Assembly: GCF_905397285.1 (NCBI RefSeq)
Contig: NZ_CAJPUX010000002.1
Location: 1,262,241 to 1,326,240 of the forward strand
Reading direction: 5' to 3'
DNA from: Cupriavidus plantarum
GTDB taxonomy: Bacteria > Pseudomonadota > Gammaproteobacteria > Burkholderiales > Burkholderiaceae
DNA: 64,000 nt
The notes beneath the pieces are model-generated. The model had not been told where the DNA came from. It searched no databases and saw only the letters and a list, made by a program, of their open reading frames with translations. Every line of letters begins with the position of its first letter. The first letter of the stretch is position 1. The translations under genes and the position numbers were made by a program. Shown piece by piece: positions 35,179 to 42,722 of the stretch.

Positions 35179-35694
35179 ATGACGAAGCAACGGGTGCTGT
35201 TGGATACGTGCGTCATCATCGAAGCGCACCGAATCAGCTGTTGGAAGGCGCTATGTCAATCTTTCGATGTTGAGACGGTGCAGTGCTGCGTCGACGAGTG
35301 CTGTGCTGGTGATCCATTGAAACCTGGCCGCGTCCCGATCAAGCGCGAAGATCTTCTTGCCGGGATGGCTAGAGTCCATGATGTCACCGACATCATGTTG
35401 GCGACGCTCGCCATCGAGCAAGATGACCTACCCGCTCTCGATGATGGCGAATTGCATCTGATGGCGTGGCTCCACGCCAACCCAACCGAGGCTGTGCTCA
35501 CCGTGATATCTACCTCTGATCGCGCCGCCTTGCGTGCGGCGCATGTTCTTCGCCTGGTGGATCGGGTGACGTCGCTACAGGAGCTTGGCAGAGGCGCCGG
35601 TGTTGGACGCAAGCAGTTGGAAAAATTGGAGCATCACTTCAGCGAGGATTGGCTTGGGGCGGTACGGATGCAGTTGCGTATGAATATGCTGTGA
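35179..35694 (+). CDS. PIN-like domain protein, probable partner of the metallopeptidase
   Basis: A 171-residue protein. The opening RVLLDTCVIIEAHR, an internal acidic stretch LPALDDGELHLMAWL and VISTSDRAALRAAH give the three acidic clusters of a PIN-like nuclease fold; the Cys-rich stretch VQCCVDECCAGD is unusual. It is 8 bases behind the Xre-ImmA/IrrE gene, so a two-gene toxin-antitoxin or defence unit is likely, with this as the nuclease effector. Homology is inferred from motifs only. Confidence 0.65.
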   Translation: MTKQRVLLDTCVIIEAHRISCWKALCQSFDVETVQCCVDECCAGDPLKPGRVPIKREDLLAGMARVHDVTDIMLATLAIEQDDLPALDDGELHLMAWLHANPTEAVLTVISTSDRAALRAAHVLRLVDRVTSLQELGRGAGVGRKQLEKLEHHFSEDWLGAVRMQLRMNML

Positions 35695-35765
35695 TGGCTT
35701 TGATTGGCGTGTGGGGCCATTTAATGCACGCGACACCTGCCCTATCGCTTTTATTGCCTAGTAGC

Positions 35766-36480
35766 GCAGCCTATCGCGGGAACCCGGCAGGTCCGGCGTC
35801 TGGTCGAGCGCTGGCGCATGGATGGCCCGATAGGCCTGGTGTCGCATCAGCGCGGTCAGCCCGGGCACCCCTAGTTTCCGAGGCTGCTCGAAGCACAGGC
35901 GCGGTCGCTGGCTCGAAGCACAGGCCCGTTCGCTGATATCACGCCATTACGCCGACTTCGGCCCGGCTCTCCCGGCTGAGAAGCTACGCGAGTGCCACGG
36001 GCTCGATCTGGTCAAGGAGACGGTCAGGCGGATCATGATCGACGCCGGCTTCTGAGTACCCCGGCGCCAGCCCACCTAGACTGCACCAGCCAAGAAGCCG
36101 CCGTGCCTGTCTGGGCGAACTGGTGCAGATCGACGGAGCGACCAAGCATGGTTCGAGCACCGCGCGCCGGCGTGCACGCTGCTGGTCTACGTCGATGATG
36201 CCACCGGACGGCTAATGCGGCTGCTGTTCGTGCCGACCGAGACCACCTTTGGGTACTTCGCCGCGACGCTGCCCTATCTCAAGCGCCACGGCAAGCCGGT
36301 GGCGTTCTACAGCGACAAGGCCGGCATCTTCCGCGTCCACGCCCGGGGTGCGAGAGCATCTGCGCCAACACGAGTCGGGCCAAGGGCCGTGTGGAACGGA
36401 TGAACCGCACGCTGCAGGGACCGGCTCGTGAAGGAGCTGCGCCTGCGCAATATCAGCACCCTGGAGGACGCCAACGCCCG
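35766..36480 (+). pseudogene. Decayed ISNCY-type transposase
   Basis: Pieces of one DDE transposase appear in successive frames: RQVRRLVERWRMDGPIGLVS from 35785 (HTH region), ADFGPALPAEKLRECHGLDL around 35950-36010, then the long stretch of the catalytic core with FEHRAPACTLLVYVDDATGR and PTETTFGYFAATLPYLKRHG followed by AFYSDKAGIFRV (about 36140-36340), and KGRVERMNRTL with KELRLRNISTLEDANA before 36480. This order matches integrase-core ISNCY transposases. Several frameshifts, a gap after FRV and loss of the C-terminus show that it is dead. No terminal inverted repeats were identified. Confidence 0.8.
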
Positions 36481-36880
36481 GCGTGGAACGTTGGTGGCTG
36501 GAGGTCCGCGGCAAGGGCGGCAAAATTGCGGCTGGTGCATGCCACCGAGAGCCTGATGGCGGAACTGCGCCGCTACCGCAACGAAACGCGATCCCTGTTG
36601 CTTCCGTCAGTGGCCAGGAACGGCCATGTCGCGTGGAATCCGTCACCTCTTTCTCAAAGAGACTTCTGCGCGCACCCTTTCGAACCTGCGTGCCCAAGGC
36701 GCCGATTTCGATTCGCGGGCCGCGTTGCTTGAGAAGGCATCGGCCCACTGGTTGCGCCACACCGCAGGTTCACACACGGCAAACGGCGACGTCGATCTGC
36801 GCTATGTACGCGACAATCTCATGCGGAAGACGCCGCCCCTCCATGACCCCACCCAACTGCACCACAAACTCGACTGGTAT
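36481..36880 (+). pseudogene. Tyrosine recombinase/integrase remnant
   Basis: The C-terminal half of a phage/ICE-type tyrosine recombinase in two frames: WWLEVRGKGGKI and HATESLMAELRRYRNETRS (about 36495-36600), then FLKETSARTLSNLRAQG and SAHWLRHTAGSHTANGDVDL followed by RYVRDNL (about 36640-36825), which holds the box II His-x-x-Arg. The region that should carry the catalytic Tyr is scrambled and the N-terminal half is absent. It abuts the transposase remnant directly, so an insertion or deletion joined the two. Confidence 0.75.
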
Positions 36881-37104
36881 TATCGAGACCATGCTGCATG
36901 CTCGCCCCTCTCTTCTTTTGCCGGATTCCCATTGCATGCAATTTTCCGATAAGTCGAGAGGTTACGTGGTAGAGGTTCCGAAGGACACAGCGTCGCGGGT
37001 AACGCGTGGGTTGCCCGTACTAACCCGCACTGGAGCGAGACATAGTTCCGCCCTATTTCCTACGACCTGCGACAAACAACGCATTCTTCAATGTATGGTG
37101 CCAC
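36881..37104. other. Non-coding stretch before the nuclease operon
   Basis: About 220 bases without a credible gene. It must hold the promoter of the gene at 37105; an inverted pair gcgggtaa / ttacccgc-like (cgcgggtaacgcg...cccgtactaacccgc, about 36989-37029) is visible but imperfect. No strong ribosome-binding site precedes 37105. Confidence 0.4.
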
Positions 37105-38007
37105 ATGCCGGATAAACTGATTCAACGATATCATCGTTGCTATATTTCGGCGCCTTTCGGCCTTGACCTGGGGCGTCTTCCAGAACTCCTGGCAGATCGC
37201 CAAATATCCTGGGAATGGGCAAAGAGCGGTGTCCATGAACGCTACGATGCGATGGCCGGTATTAAAGACGCCGACTTCGCCCTCGTAGTAATGAACGGCA
37301 CCAACGCGGACATTCACGGTGCGTTTGATACGGGAATCGCTATGGGTCTCGGTAAGCCCGTCTTCCTGATCAAAACCGGTGCTGGACCGCTTCCGATCGA
37401 CCTCAATCACCTCCTCATTGTGGAATCGGGACTCGAAAACGCGGATGCACTCGGCTTCCATCTCGATGCTTTTTTGGCAACGCCGCCAACGCCCGCCTCG
37501 CCACTGGCGACCGAAGACATTGAACGATCCAAACTTCAGCTATGGCATCGCACGACGAAATTGCGACTGCCGCAACTTCATGGCGACGCTGGAACAGCAC
37601 TAGAGAAACGTGTCTTCGATGCCGTAACCGCTGCGGGTGGGTCTCCGATCTCAGAACCGACGCATCATGCGGGCAATATGCTTGGCTCAAAGTTTCGGCC
37701 CGACTTCCTTGCATGGCTGGGGCATGTCGAACCGGAACTGTTGAATCCTGTCGTGATCGAAGTGAAAATCCGATTTGATCCGCAACGAGGGCGGCAACTA
37801 GAGGAACAATTGTTGACTTTCATGCAGGCATCACGCCTTCGCATGGCGTTAGTCGTAACAGAGGTCCCACCTCCGCATCGGGAGCAGCAACTTTCGCCCA
37901 ACATCCTGTGGCTGCCGATTGCCGATTTCGAGGCGCTACTTAGCTCCGGAGAGCTTGGCACCTATGTGCGAGAAACGCGCGCGCGCATCGCACATGGAGC
38001 GCGCTAA
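37105..38007 (+). CDS. Rossmann-like (NDT/TIR-like) domain fused to a PD-(D/E)XK nuclease
   Basis: A 300-residue two-domain protein. Residues 8-125 look like the nucleoside 2-deoxyribosyltransferase/TIR-like Rossmannoid fold: CYISAPFGLDLGRLPELL, MAGIKDADFALVVMNGTNAD and GAFDTGIAMGLGKPVFLIKT; where NDT enzymes have a catalytic Glu the sequence has FDTG. Residues 150-255 carry a restriction-endonuclease fold with E167, D200 (FRPDFLAW) and E219-x-K221 (VIEVKIR), in PD-(D/E)XK order. The stop shares one base with the start of the Mrr-like gene (TAATG). The layout suggests a sensor or NAD/nucleotide-binding domain that controls DNA cleavage, most likely antiphage defence. No function is proven. 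Confidence 0.75.
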   Translation: MPDKLIQRYHRCYISAPFGLDLGRLPELLADRQISWEWAKSGVHERYDAMAGIKDADFALVVMNGTNADIHGAFDTGIAMGLGKPVFLIKTGAGPLPIDLNHLLIVESGLENADALGFHLDAFLATPPTPASPLATEDIERSKLQLWHRTTKLRLPQLHGDAGTALEKRVFDAVTAAGGSPISEPTHHAGNMLGSKFRPDFLAWLGHVEPELLNPVVIEVKIRFDPQRGRQLEEQLLTFMQASRLRMALVVTEVPPPHREQQLSPNILWLPIADFEALLSSGELGTYVRETRARIAHGAR

Positions 38008-38540
38008 TGGCGATGATCGACCATATGGACATTGCCGCTCGGCTTGCAGCCGGCGATGCGGGCAACACAGCGATAAAGGGTGAAGCCCTTGAGACGGTGG
38101 TCGCCTCGACATTTTGCCGGCTTGACGGTGTTGGGCTCATCAAAAGAAATATTGTTGACAATGCAGGTTCCCTCGAGATCGACATACTGCTCTACAACCT
38201 GCGGCATCCGGCTGGGCTGCCTTTCCTTCCCAATCATCTGATCGTCGAATGCAAAAACTGGCAAGCCCCGGTGAATGCTGCGACCCTGACGGTCTTCACG
38301 GGGAAGCTGCATAAATTCCGGGTTGACGTTGGCATCCTAGTGGCTGCAAACGGCATCACCGGTGACGCAAACGACCGCACCGCGGCACACGCTCACCTAC
38401 GAAGCGTTTTCGATCGCGACGGGCTGAAAGTCATTGTGATTACCCGGGGCGAGCTTGAGGGGCTGCGCGACACCGACGACCTTAGCGTACTCATGCGGGA
38501 TAAATACGGCGATTGCATTATGGGTGCTGATCAGTTCTAG
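38007..38540 (+). CDS. Mrr-like restriction endonuclease domain protein
   Basis: A 177-residue protein that is almost all one nuclease domain: KGEALETVVASTF (E26 or E29), VDNAGSLEIDILLYN (D59) and NHLIVECKNWQAPV (E81-x-K83), the catalytic order of Mrr-type endonucleases. The C-terminal part (VFTGKLHKFRVDVGILVAANGITG) is the usual Mrr core continuation. The ATG overlaps the previous stop, so it is translated with the fused sensor-nuclease protein and probably works with it. No methyltransferase is encoded nearby, so a modification-dependent or signal-activated nuclease is likelier than a classical restriction enzyme. Confidence 0.8.
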   Translation: MAMIDHMDIAARLAAGDAGNTAIKGEALETVVASTFCRLDGVGLIKRNIVDNAGSLEIDILLYNLRHPAGLPFLPNHLIVECKNWQAPVNAATLTVFTGKLHKFRVDVGILVAANGITGDANDRTAAHAHLRSVFDRDGLKVIVITRGELEGLRDTDDLSVLMRDKYGDCIMGADQF

Positions 38541-38749
38541 TCTGCTGGAAGCCGGCCAGCCATCGAAATTACACCCCCGTTCAGGAAAGTCCCGTGAAGT
38601 TTTCCTTTCGCGACTTTCGTGAGTTGCTAAGGGAACTACTCCTTGCCAGAACGCCTGCCGTCACACGGGGGCATCCCCCAACACCTGCAAGGTGACCAAG
38701 CCTCGCTCTTGGGGCAGGTGCTGCCGTGGCAGGCGGGATCTAAGACCGG
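38541..38749. other. Intergenic stretch after the nuclease operon
   Basis: About 210 bases with no credible gene. It includes partly self-complementary segments (tttcctttcgcgactttcg region) and leads into the IS3-family scrap. Confidence 0.4.
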
Positions 38750-38851
38750 CGCATCGAGTACGACACCGAGCGGCCTCATACCTCGCTCGGCTACCTGACC
38801 CCTGAGCAATTTGCCCAGGGACAGGCAAAGTTTTTAACCCCCGGACTCTAA
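38750..38851 (+). pseudogene. IS3-family transposase (OrfB) C-terminal scrap
   Basis: A 33-codon frame reading RIEYDTERPHTSLGYLTPEQ and then FAQGQAKFLTPGL before a TAA matches the conserved C-terminal end of IS3-family OrfB integrase-type transposases (the RPHSSLGY motif). Nothing upstream in frame continues the homology, so only the end of the element remains. Confidence 0.75.
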
Positions 38852-38965
38852 TCGCATGCCGTGGCGCGACGCAGGAACGCGCGATTGTCCGCGTGGGCGA
38901 CGTCGAGCTGCTGAAGCGCGCGCGTGATGGCGAGCAGTCCCGCGTCGGCAAAAGCGGTGGGCGTA
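38848..38965 (-). pseudogene. Possible gene fragment, C-terminal end
   Basis: On the minus strand an open stretch ends ADAGLLAITRALQQLDVAH then ADNRAFLRRATACD and a TAG that overlaps the IS3 scrap. Its composition is coding-like and GC-rich, unlike the surroundings, but no start or family is recognisable. It may be the 3' end of a gene cut by the IS3 element. Confidence 0.3.
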
Positions 38966-39134
38966 CGGGGCCAAATAGACGTAAGCTAGGACGCCGATAG
39001 TGCCTCCTTTTCAGAACGATTAGCCGCATCAGTAATCGGTAGGATTTGTCATTATCTCAATAATGACGACGCTTTCCCCTGGGGAGGTCATTGGCATAGT
39101 GGGACGGAGCGACGCTATCCCAGATGAGGCCGGG

Positions 39135-40049
39135 TCAGAACGGAATCTCGACTTCCAAGCCATTTGCCAGATCGACGAGATAGATGATCTGGGATGCACA
39201 AACAGCTAGCAGATACTCGGTAAGCTCGGGCGTCGCTTTACCGCCGGTTCCGCCGCCATGCCCTATCCCGTCGCCTCCACTACGGAATGCATAGACGCCA
39301 GTCAGCGTTTGGCAGATCGCCTTCGGTACCGCAACCTCTGTCGCCGAACCGAGCCATTTGGTGAGCTCGCCCAATGTCGAAGCTTTCGCCGCGGGAAATA
39401 ATGCCTTACCGGCTGCCTCAACCGCACACACCGCCTCCTTCACGGCGTTTTCATAATCAGGACGCGTAGGATGCCGGAAAAACTGCAGGGACTTATCAAA
39501 GTGCCTGCGTGCGCTCAATAAGCGGCTGTCACCTAGCACTACCTGCGATCTTGCTGTTCGTTCAACGGTGTGCTTTCTCCCGCGGCGCAGAACGGCGCCC
39601 TCTATGAATTCATAGGCAAGACTTTCCTCGTGGAAAAGTCGCTGAAGCTCGGTTGCGATGTATGCCTGAACGTCGCCTCGTGAGACGTCCACGACATACT
39701 GTGCGAAGCCTTCTTCGTGGCCGACTTCCTGCGGGAGATGGTTGTGCAAACGTTCACAGAAATCAAAAACCTTTTCCCACGACAGCTGCTGTTCGAGGGT
39801 GAATTTCGCGTCTTCCTTTGCCTCGTTGCAGCTATCGACTCTGGAAGCGTCGTATGCAACGGGGGAACGGCGCGCGATTCGATTCAACTCACGAGCTATC
39901 ACTGTCCAATCAGGAACATACGCTCGCTCAACCAGATCGAAAAGTAGATGCAGCAGGCCCGTTCGCGCCGATGCAGGAAAATCGCCATCGACTTGCATAT
40001 GTAACTCTCTCGCTCGTGATGAGAATGGCGGCTTGATCAAGGATTTCAT
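39135..40049 (-). CDS. AbiJ-like abortive infection protein (Abi_C type)
   Basis: A 304-residue protein. The N-terminal part (about 8-65, FSSRARELHMQVDGDFPASARTGLLHLLFDLVERAY) resembles the AbiJ N-terminal domain family, and the C-terminal half (about 195-300: YENAVKEAVCAVEAAGKALFP, STLGELTKWLGS, VYAFRSGGDGIGHGGG) matches the abortive-infection C-terminal domain with its GIxHG motif, thought to be HEPN-related. It is therefore a probable single-gene defence protein of the abortive-infection type. It stands alone on the minus strand; the neighbouring IS scrap and nuclease genes support a mobile defence setting. Activity is inferred. Confidence 0.75.
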   Translation of the reverse strand: MKSLIKPPFSSRARELHMQVDGDFPASARTGLLHLLFDLVERAYVPDWTVIARELNRIARRSPVAYDASRVDSCNEAKEDAKFTLEQQLSWEKVFDFCERLHNHLPQEVGHEEGFAQYVVDVSRGDVQAYIATELQRLFHEESLAYEFIEGAVLRRGRKHTVERTARSQVVLGDSRLLSARRHFDKSLQFFRHPTRPDYENAVKEAVCAVEAAGKALFPAAKASTLGELTKWLGSATEVAVPKAICQTLTGVYAFRSGGDGIGHGGGTGGKATPELTEYLLAVCASQIIYLVDLANGLEVEIPF

Positions 40050-40140
40050 GGTGTTTTGCTATCGATGTTGCGCGGATGAAGAATCGTCTACGATCAGACA
40101 TTGCGCCGAGCGTCCTCGCAGAAGGCATGCTCAAGTTACC

Positions 40141-40439
40141 CTACGTAAGCTGGCGCCGGCCACACCGCGTCCAGTGCGCTCCGGCAGGTTCTTCAAACCA
40201 TTCGGTTCCTCCATCTCCCTCACGGGCCGGGGCACGGCCTCTGAAGAGAGTTTGTGTAGAACTTTCTCGCCTCGGTAGCATGCCTCGCGACTACCCGCCG
40301 CAACGAAGGACTTCGTGAAATCTACGGGTTCAGCGAAGACGACGGCGCGAGCGTGGAAGTCATTGGCGACACCAATCTTCATAAAGGGCTCCGACCGGTG
40401 CATCAAGAGATAAAGCCAGCAGTCTCTCTCTTCAAACAT
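40141..40439 (-). pseudogene. GIY-YIG-like (T5orf172 type) protein, frameshifted
   Basis: From the ATG at 40439 the frame reads MFEERDCWLYLLMHRSEPFM followed by KIGVANDFHARA, a GIY-YIG-like opening (Y-x-L ... KIG-x-x-N), then REACYRGEKVLHKLSSEAVP. At about 40230 the conserved ending (GDGGTEWFEEPAG, the GEWF motif) moves to another frame that stops at 40141; the initial frame instead runs out to 40131 with unrelated residues. A one-base shift therefore splits the protein. It may be a pseudogene or a sequencing error. Length of the joined product would be about 98 residues. Confidence 0.55.
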
Positions 40440-40704
40440 CGAACTTCCTTTCGTGCATACCGGAAATCTTGTCGGCCAACACACCGCCTCCGTGACTTCG
40501 CCGAGCGGTATTCTCCAAAGGGACGGGACCAGACAACTCACGCCACATTTGCGATTCCAAGCTGTTGCGCGACCGCATTGTTGAGTCGATCTCGTCTTGA
40601 TACGTCTTAATAGAGACCACCAAAAGCTGTACTTCACGTACGCTATCGAAAACATCCGGCCCCGGGACGCGTTCTCGACCAGCCGGGGGCTGGATATACC
40701 CCAT
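40432..40704 (-). CDS. Hypothetical protein, weak support
   Basis: A 90-residue open frame upstream of the GIY-YIG-like fragment and overlapping its start. A helical, coiled-coil-like stretch (VQLLVVSIKTYQDEIDSTMRSRNSLESQMWRELSG) gives some coding character, but no family is recognised and the start has no clear ribosome site. It may be a gene fragment. Confidence 0.25.
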   Translation of the reverse strand: MGYIQPPAGRERVPGPDVFDSVREVQLLVVSIKTYQDEIDSTMRSRNSLESQMWRELSGPVPLENTARRSHGGGVLADKISGMHERKFDV

Positions 40705-40776
40705 GCCCCCCGACTGGCTAGCTCCGCCGCCGTCTAGATGCAGAGATGCACGGTGACGCTGGCGTTCTCCACGATA

Positions 40777-40986
40777 TCAGTTGGGATCTGCGGTATTCAA
40801 GGCGTCGTCATCGTCATACTGTGCCACCGCATTCACCCGCGCAACGAAGTCGTCGATTGTCATATCAAGGGTCGTTGTACGCCAAAGCTCACGCGATGAG
40901 ACGGTAGCGGTCGCTGATCTGCCTGCCGGCAGCCTCGCCCCACGTTTCGACACAAGGGATTCCCGCGTAGTCGACTCGTTTGACAA
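40777..40986 (-). CDS. Hypothetical protein, weak support
   Basis: A 69-residue open frame (MSNESTTRESLVSKRGARLP, ending in an acidic tail QYDDDDALNTADPN). The Ser/Arg-rich start and acidic end do not match any family I know. It could encode a small islet protein or be fortuitous. Confidence 0.25.
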   Translation of the reverse strand: MSNESTTRESLVSKRGARLPAGRSATATVSSRELWRTTTLDMTIDDFVARVNAVAQYDDDDALNTADPN

Positions 40987-41275
40987 ACGCTTAGGGTGAT
41001 TCTGACGAAGCCTATGGTCTATGGTGTTCGATTTTTGTCCGCTCCGCTACCAAATCTCTTCGGAACTCTTGCTTTAGTTTCCGCGCCGCTGAGGCCACAC
41101 GGTTTTTCACAGCGAAAGTCCGAAGCTTATCCGCCCCCCAATGTGCCGCGATCGCCAGCCACCTCGACAGAAGTTTCCACGACTTCATAGAAATCGCTTG
41201 TCTTGATAATCCTGATTATCTCTACCGATACTTTAAGAACGGAAAAATGCACCGCGAAACCAGAGCAAAACGAAA
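40987..41275. other. Intergenic stretch at the right end of the islet
   Basis: About 290 bases with mixed composition and no convincing gene on either strand. An AT-rich segment (about 41195-41245) separates islet DNA from the GC-rich MFS gene, so the islet boundary probably lies here. Confidence 0.4.
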
Positions 41276-42517
41276 TCATGGCGCATCGAACGACGCCGCC
41301 GTCTCGGACGGCTGCCCTCGCGCGCTGAGGGCGAGGAGCAGGATGGCGGCCGCCGCGAGCAGGCCGCCGCATAACGCAAAAGCGAGGTGGAAGCGCCCTG
41401 TCGCCGCCACGATGTACCCCGTGACGATTGGCGACAGCAGCCCGAAGACATTCCCGACCGCGCTGACGAAGCCGACCGCGAGACCGACGTCGCGCGCATC
41501 TGTCGTCAGGTCGTTGATGAGCGTGAGATTCAGCGACACGGCCGACGCGCATGCCGCCAGCGACAGCGTGATCACGAGCACGATGGCGTACAGATGGTCG
41601 AGCAGCGGCACGCTCGCCACGATGCCGGCGGCGAACAGTGCGGCGGCTACCCAGAACCTGCGCGTGCCGCGCGTCAGATCCGCCGGCATGCAGGCGTCGC
41701 TGAGCTTGAGCACCAGCAGTACGATCATGCCGGCGCATAGGTAGGCGCCGCCAAGCAGCAGCCCTGTCTCGGTGATCGACAGCGATTGCTCCATCTGCAG
41801 GTAGCCCGGCAACCACGCGACGAACAACTGGGTCGAGAACCCTGCCCCGCCGTGGGCGACGGCGATCGCGCGGAGGTTTGGCGACCGCACCACGGACAGT
41901 AGTCCCGCCGGCCTGCTCGGCCGCGCCCGCGATGGATCGGCGTCCGGGGGCTGCCGGGGCGGAACGCCTTGCACGCCATGCTGACGATGCCAGCCCACCC
42001 ACAACGCGAGCCAGATAAAACCGATGAGCCCCGTCGCGACGAAAGCCATACGCCACGAGAACGCGTGAATCATCCACGTGAGCGCCACCGCGCCAATGGC
42101 TGGACCGAAGAGGCTGCCGCTATGCAGCACGCCGGTCGCAAAGCCCCATCGCGTGTCGCCAACGTAGTCGCGGATCGTGCGCGTCCCGGTCGGATAGGTC
42201 ACGGCGGCGCAGAGTCCGGCAGCCATGCGGCCTACGAGGATCGACCCGAAACTCCACGCCAGGGCAAGGGAGGCGCTGGCGACCGACAGCAGCCCGATCC
42301 CCACGCCGCCGACCCGGTATGCCCCGAGACGCCCGACAAGTCCCCCGATGGGGATCAACGCGAGGAAGTACAGCCAACCGAACGACGAGAGCAGATAACC
42401 CATCGCCACGGGCGACAGGTCGAACTCGCGGGCGACCGCCGCGGCCGCCAGCGGAAGCGCGGCGCGATCCACGTAGAGGATCGCGGTCAAAGCGAATAAC
42501 AGGAAGTAAATTCGCAT
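41276..42517 (-). CDS. MFS transporter, ACS-like
   Basis: A 413-residue major facilitator with 12 predicted helices. It begins MRIYFLLFALTAILYVDRAALPLAAAAVAREFDLSPVAMGYLLSSFGW, the pattern of the anion:cation symporter group (sugar acid, phthalate and hexuronate carriers), and shows VGRMAAGLCAAVTYPTGTR in helix 4. The start at 42517 is the ATG where the first helix begins; the frame is open upstream. The substrate is unknown, likely an organic anion. No catabolic partner adjoins. Confidence 0.9.
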   Translation of the reverse strand: MRIYFLLFALTAILYVDRAALPLAAAAVAREFDLSPVAMGYLLSSFGWLYFLALIPIGGLVGRLGAYRVGGVGIGLLSVASASLALAWSFGSILVGRMAAGLCAAVTYPTGTRTIRDYVGDTRWGFATGVLHSGSLFGPAIGAVALTWMIHAFSWRMAFVATGLIGFIWLALWVGWHRQHGVQGVPPRQPPDADPSRARPSRPAGLLSVVRSPNLRAIAVAHGGAGFSTQLFVAWLPGYLQMEQSLSITETGLLLGGAYLCAGMIVLLVLKLSDACMPADLTRGTRRFWVAAALFAAGIVASVPLLDHLYAIVLVITLSLAACASAVSLNLTLINDLTTDARDVGLAVGFVSAVGNVFGLLSPIVTGYIVAATGRFHLAFALCGGLLAAAAILLLALSARGQPSETAASFDAP

Positions 42518-42605
42518 GGGGCACCGCCAGGGATAGTGGCCGCTATATTGCCATCGGGTATCCAACCCCGTGCGGGAGAATATTCCGCGGTGGGGCGCCA
42601 CGCAT

Positions 42606-42633
42606 GCTGGTGTCCGAACGCTGGTGTGCGAAT
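42606..42633. repeat. Two 14-base tandem repeats upstream of PsiE gene
   Basis: gctggtgtccgaac and gctggtgtgcgaat lie head to tail (12 of 14 identical) in the 205-base gap between the divergent MFS and PsiE-like genes. They may be a regulator site or chance. Confidence 0.35.
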
Positions 42634-42722
42634 GCGAAATCCTGTCGCATGTAGCGCAACCCGACCCCGAAAGCCGCCGCCATCATGACGTGAACAGATA
42701 GACAGGTGGACAGGCAGGAATC

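Noticed and set aside
35649..35936. Open frame of 95 codons after the PIN-like gene
   Set aside because: Its second half overlaps, in the wrong frame, the HTH part of the decayed transposase, so it is not a separate gene.
37060..37461. Open frame of 133 codons on the minus strand
   Set aside because: Antisense to the sensor-nuclease gene and without recognisable features.
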